Assembly: GCA_024102795.1 (NCBI GenBank)
Contig: JAGFJK010000354.1
Location: forward strand, 1 to 40,451
DNA: 40,451 nucleotides
Source of the DNA: Pirellulaceae bacterium
Lineage (GTDB): Bacteria; Planctomycetota; Planctomycetia; Pirellulales; Pirellulaceae
Direction: 5' to 3'
Below are positions 39,323-40,451 of the stretch, piece after piece; the first letter of the stretch is position 1, and every line of letters begins with the position of its first letter. The position numbers and the translations under genes are program-made. The notes under the pieces were generated by a model. That model ran no database searches and was not told where the DNA came from. It worked only from the letters and a program-made list of their open reading frames with translations.

Positions 39323-40451
39323 GGAAGCTGCCCTTTAAATAGCGCTACAAAACGCGCGACGTGTCCTACAAAGTCATTGTCAACTCCACCAAAAGCATTC
39401 GCAATCATTGGTTCAATGTTATTTAGATCCGCAACTTCAAATAACCAACGAGTGAAACCCATTGTTGCCGCCCATGTATACGAATTGCGTCCGTAGTAGA
39501 CCCCTACCGTGTCACCCCCAAGCGAGTGGGACACTTGTGCAACACCGGATCGCGCTTCAAAACTGTTGCCTTCTTCGTATTGCCGTATCAGCGTCATCCA
39601 CGGGTGGAAACTCGAATAGTTTGGTAGCGTCGGATTAAGAATGCGATAGTTGCGGCGCAATAACCATATTGGCAACGTTGCAGTTGTCGATGGTCCGGCA
39701 AGATCGGATGGATGATCGACATTCCATACAAACCCTGACGTTCGGAGGTAGTCACGCCCCCTACCTCGTGCAAATGCAGATACTGGAGCCAAACCAAACT
39801 CTACTCCGCCGAAGACGTGTATCTTGCGCGTCGCAAAGTCGAAATAAATACTTCCAACCAATCCACCACCCACACCATGAGTTTGGCCACTATATCCGAA
39901 GTTTACCATGTATCCGTCTGGAATAGGATTCTTGGCGATGTTATACCCTGCAATTACTGTCACCAAGGCATTCTGCGCGAGGGTAATCTTGGCGAGCGCG
40001 TAACGCTTGGCGACCAAGCGGCTGCCGACATTTTGTGCCGCCATGCGAAGTCGAGTCCCGATACCTGACATCAATCCGTTAAGTGCATACAACCCAGTCG
40101 GGTCGATTCCGTTAACCGGATCACCGTGGGTGTACAGATACTTGTGATACGACTGTGGATCCTGTGAATTGCCGGCGAAGGGATCGAGGCGATTGAAGCG
40201 GCCGGCGGCGGGGTCGTAGTAGCGGGCGCGGAGGTACTGCTGGCCGATGCGGGAGTCGAACAGCTCGCCGCTGTAGAGCAAGTTGGTTAGCGCGGCGGAT
40301 GGATCGAAGCCCAACGCGTTGCCGTAGGCGTCGAAGTGGAAGACCTGCGGCTCTTCCCATTGCGTTTGCTCGTTCCAGATGGTGGCGAAGGCTCCAAGCG
40401 AGTTGAGCAGCGCGCGGACCGAGCCGTGGCCGTCGTGCAGAAAGTAATGCG
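39319..40451 (-). CDS. RHS repeat-associated core protein with unrecognised C-terminal tip, 5' end outside the window
   Basis: The last 377 or so codons of an RHS polymorphic-toxin protein; the frame is open to the right edge. Visible core: HYFLHDGHGSVRALLNSLGA, FDAYGNALGFD, then LYSGELFDSRIGQQYLRARY and YDPAAGRFNRLDPFAGN, and finally YLYTHGDPVNGIDPTGLYAL, the conserved end of the RHS shell where the toxin tip begins. The tip (about 250 residues) matches nothing I know: an early helical part (MSGIGTRLRMAAQNVGSRLV), a Gly-rich hydrophobic part (GGGLVGSIYFDFATRKIHVF, GGVEFGLAP) and an end rich in aromatic residues (LIRQYEEGNSFEARSGVAQV, YTWAATMGFTRWLFEVADL). RHS proteins are delivered by type VI secretion or other routes and kill competitors by cleaved tips. 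Small genes follow directly downstream. Confidence 0.85.
   Translation of the reverse strand, partial: HYFLHDGHGSVRALLNSLGAFATIWNEQTQWEEPQVFHFDAYGNALGFDPSAALTNLLYSGELFDSRIGQQYLRARYYDPAAGRFNRLDPFAGNSQDPQSYHKYLYTHGDPVNGIDPTGLYALNGLMSGIGTRLRMAAQNVGSRLVAKRYALAKITLAQNALVTVIAGYNIAKNPIPDGYMVNFGYSGQTHGVGGGLVGSIYFDFATRKIHVFGGVEFGLAPVSAFARGRGRDYLRTSGFVWNVDHPSDLAGPSTTATLPIWLLRRNYRILNPTLPNYSSFHPWMTLIRQYEEGNSFEARSGVAQVSHSLGGDTVGVYYGRNSYTWAATMGFTRWLFEVADLNNIEPMIANAFGGVDNDFVGHVARFVALFKGQLP

Overview
The window comes from a GC-rich bacterium, most likely a member of the Planctomycetota (Pirellulales-like). This placement is my inference. It rests on intergenic repeat styles I associate with that phylum (tandem AGTTGTC, arrays containing 'GCCCGAAGCGTAAGCGAGGG', runs of CACGAAA, GGGGAGGG-rich palindromes), on the gene content (a giant fused CcsBA cytochrome c maturation protein, a helix-turn-helix plus acidic repeat plus membrane-tail protein, a TolQ/ExbD-like pair with a Gly/Ser-rich tail), and on many secreted proteins and lipoproteins with no familiar function.

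Layout. 1-3.5 kb: a 36-bp tandem repeat at the left edge, an aldose-epimerase-family gene, a small c-type cytochrome with its own terminator, an eight-helix membrane protein, short repeats and a tRNA-Val(UAC). 4.1-16.6 kb: a defence-type accessory island that begins about 580 bp after the tRNA. It holds a type I restriction-modification system (hsdM, hsdS, hsdR), a YhcG/DUF1016-type nuclease gene overlapping hsdM by 4 bp, and several broken genes: the tail of a second hsdM directly in front of hsdS, a stub of a DUF4268-like gene, a frameshifted GYF-like gene and a frameshifted HNH nuclease gene. A ParE-like toxin with its antitoxin closes the island. The gaps are packed with dispersed inverted repeats that look like non-autonomous mobile elements. 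16.7-25 kb: secreted or lipidated proteins of unknown role, an NAD(P)-binding short-chain-dehydrogenase-like protein divergent from a DUF1990 protein, phosphoglucomutase, and a Tat-exported sulfite-oxidase-family molybdoenzyme. 25-26.2 kb: a second repeat cluster sharing families with the island. 26.2-33.5 kb: CcsBA and a translationally coupled lipoprotein with duplicated modules, then three envelope-type proteins. 33.9-38.3 kb: queC-queD (7-deazaguanine synthesis), then a TolQ/MotA-like and an ExbD-like gene, the latter cut off at its 3' end. 38.2-40.45 kb: an RHS polymorphic-toxin locus on the minus strand that runs off the right edge. Its unrecognised C-terminal tip is followed by two coupled small ORFs, candidates for immunity genes, and by a broken RHS fragment abutting the truncated ExbD-like gene.

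How the genes work together. The restriction genes could form a working type I system, because hsdM, hsdS and hsdR all keep their key motifs although repeats have pushed them apart. CcsBA would mature c-type cytochromes such as the small CxxCH protein at the left. QueC and QueD are two steps of one pathway. The most novel material is the RHS tip with its downstream ORFs and the repeat families that have invaded the restriction island.
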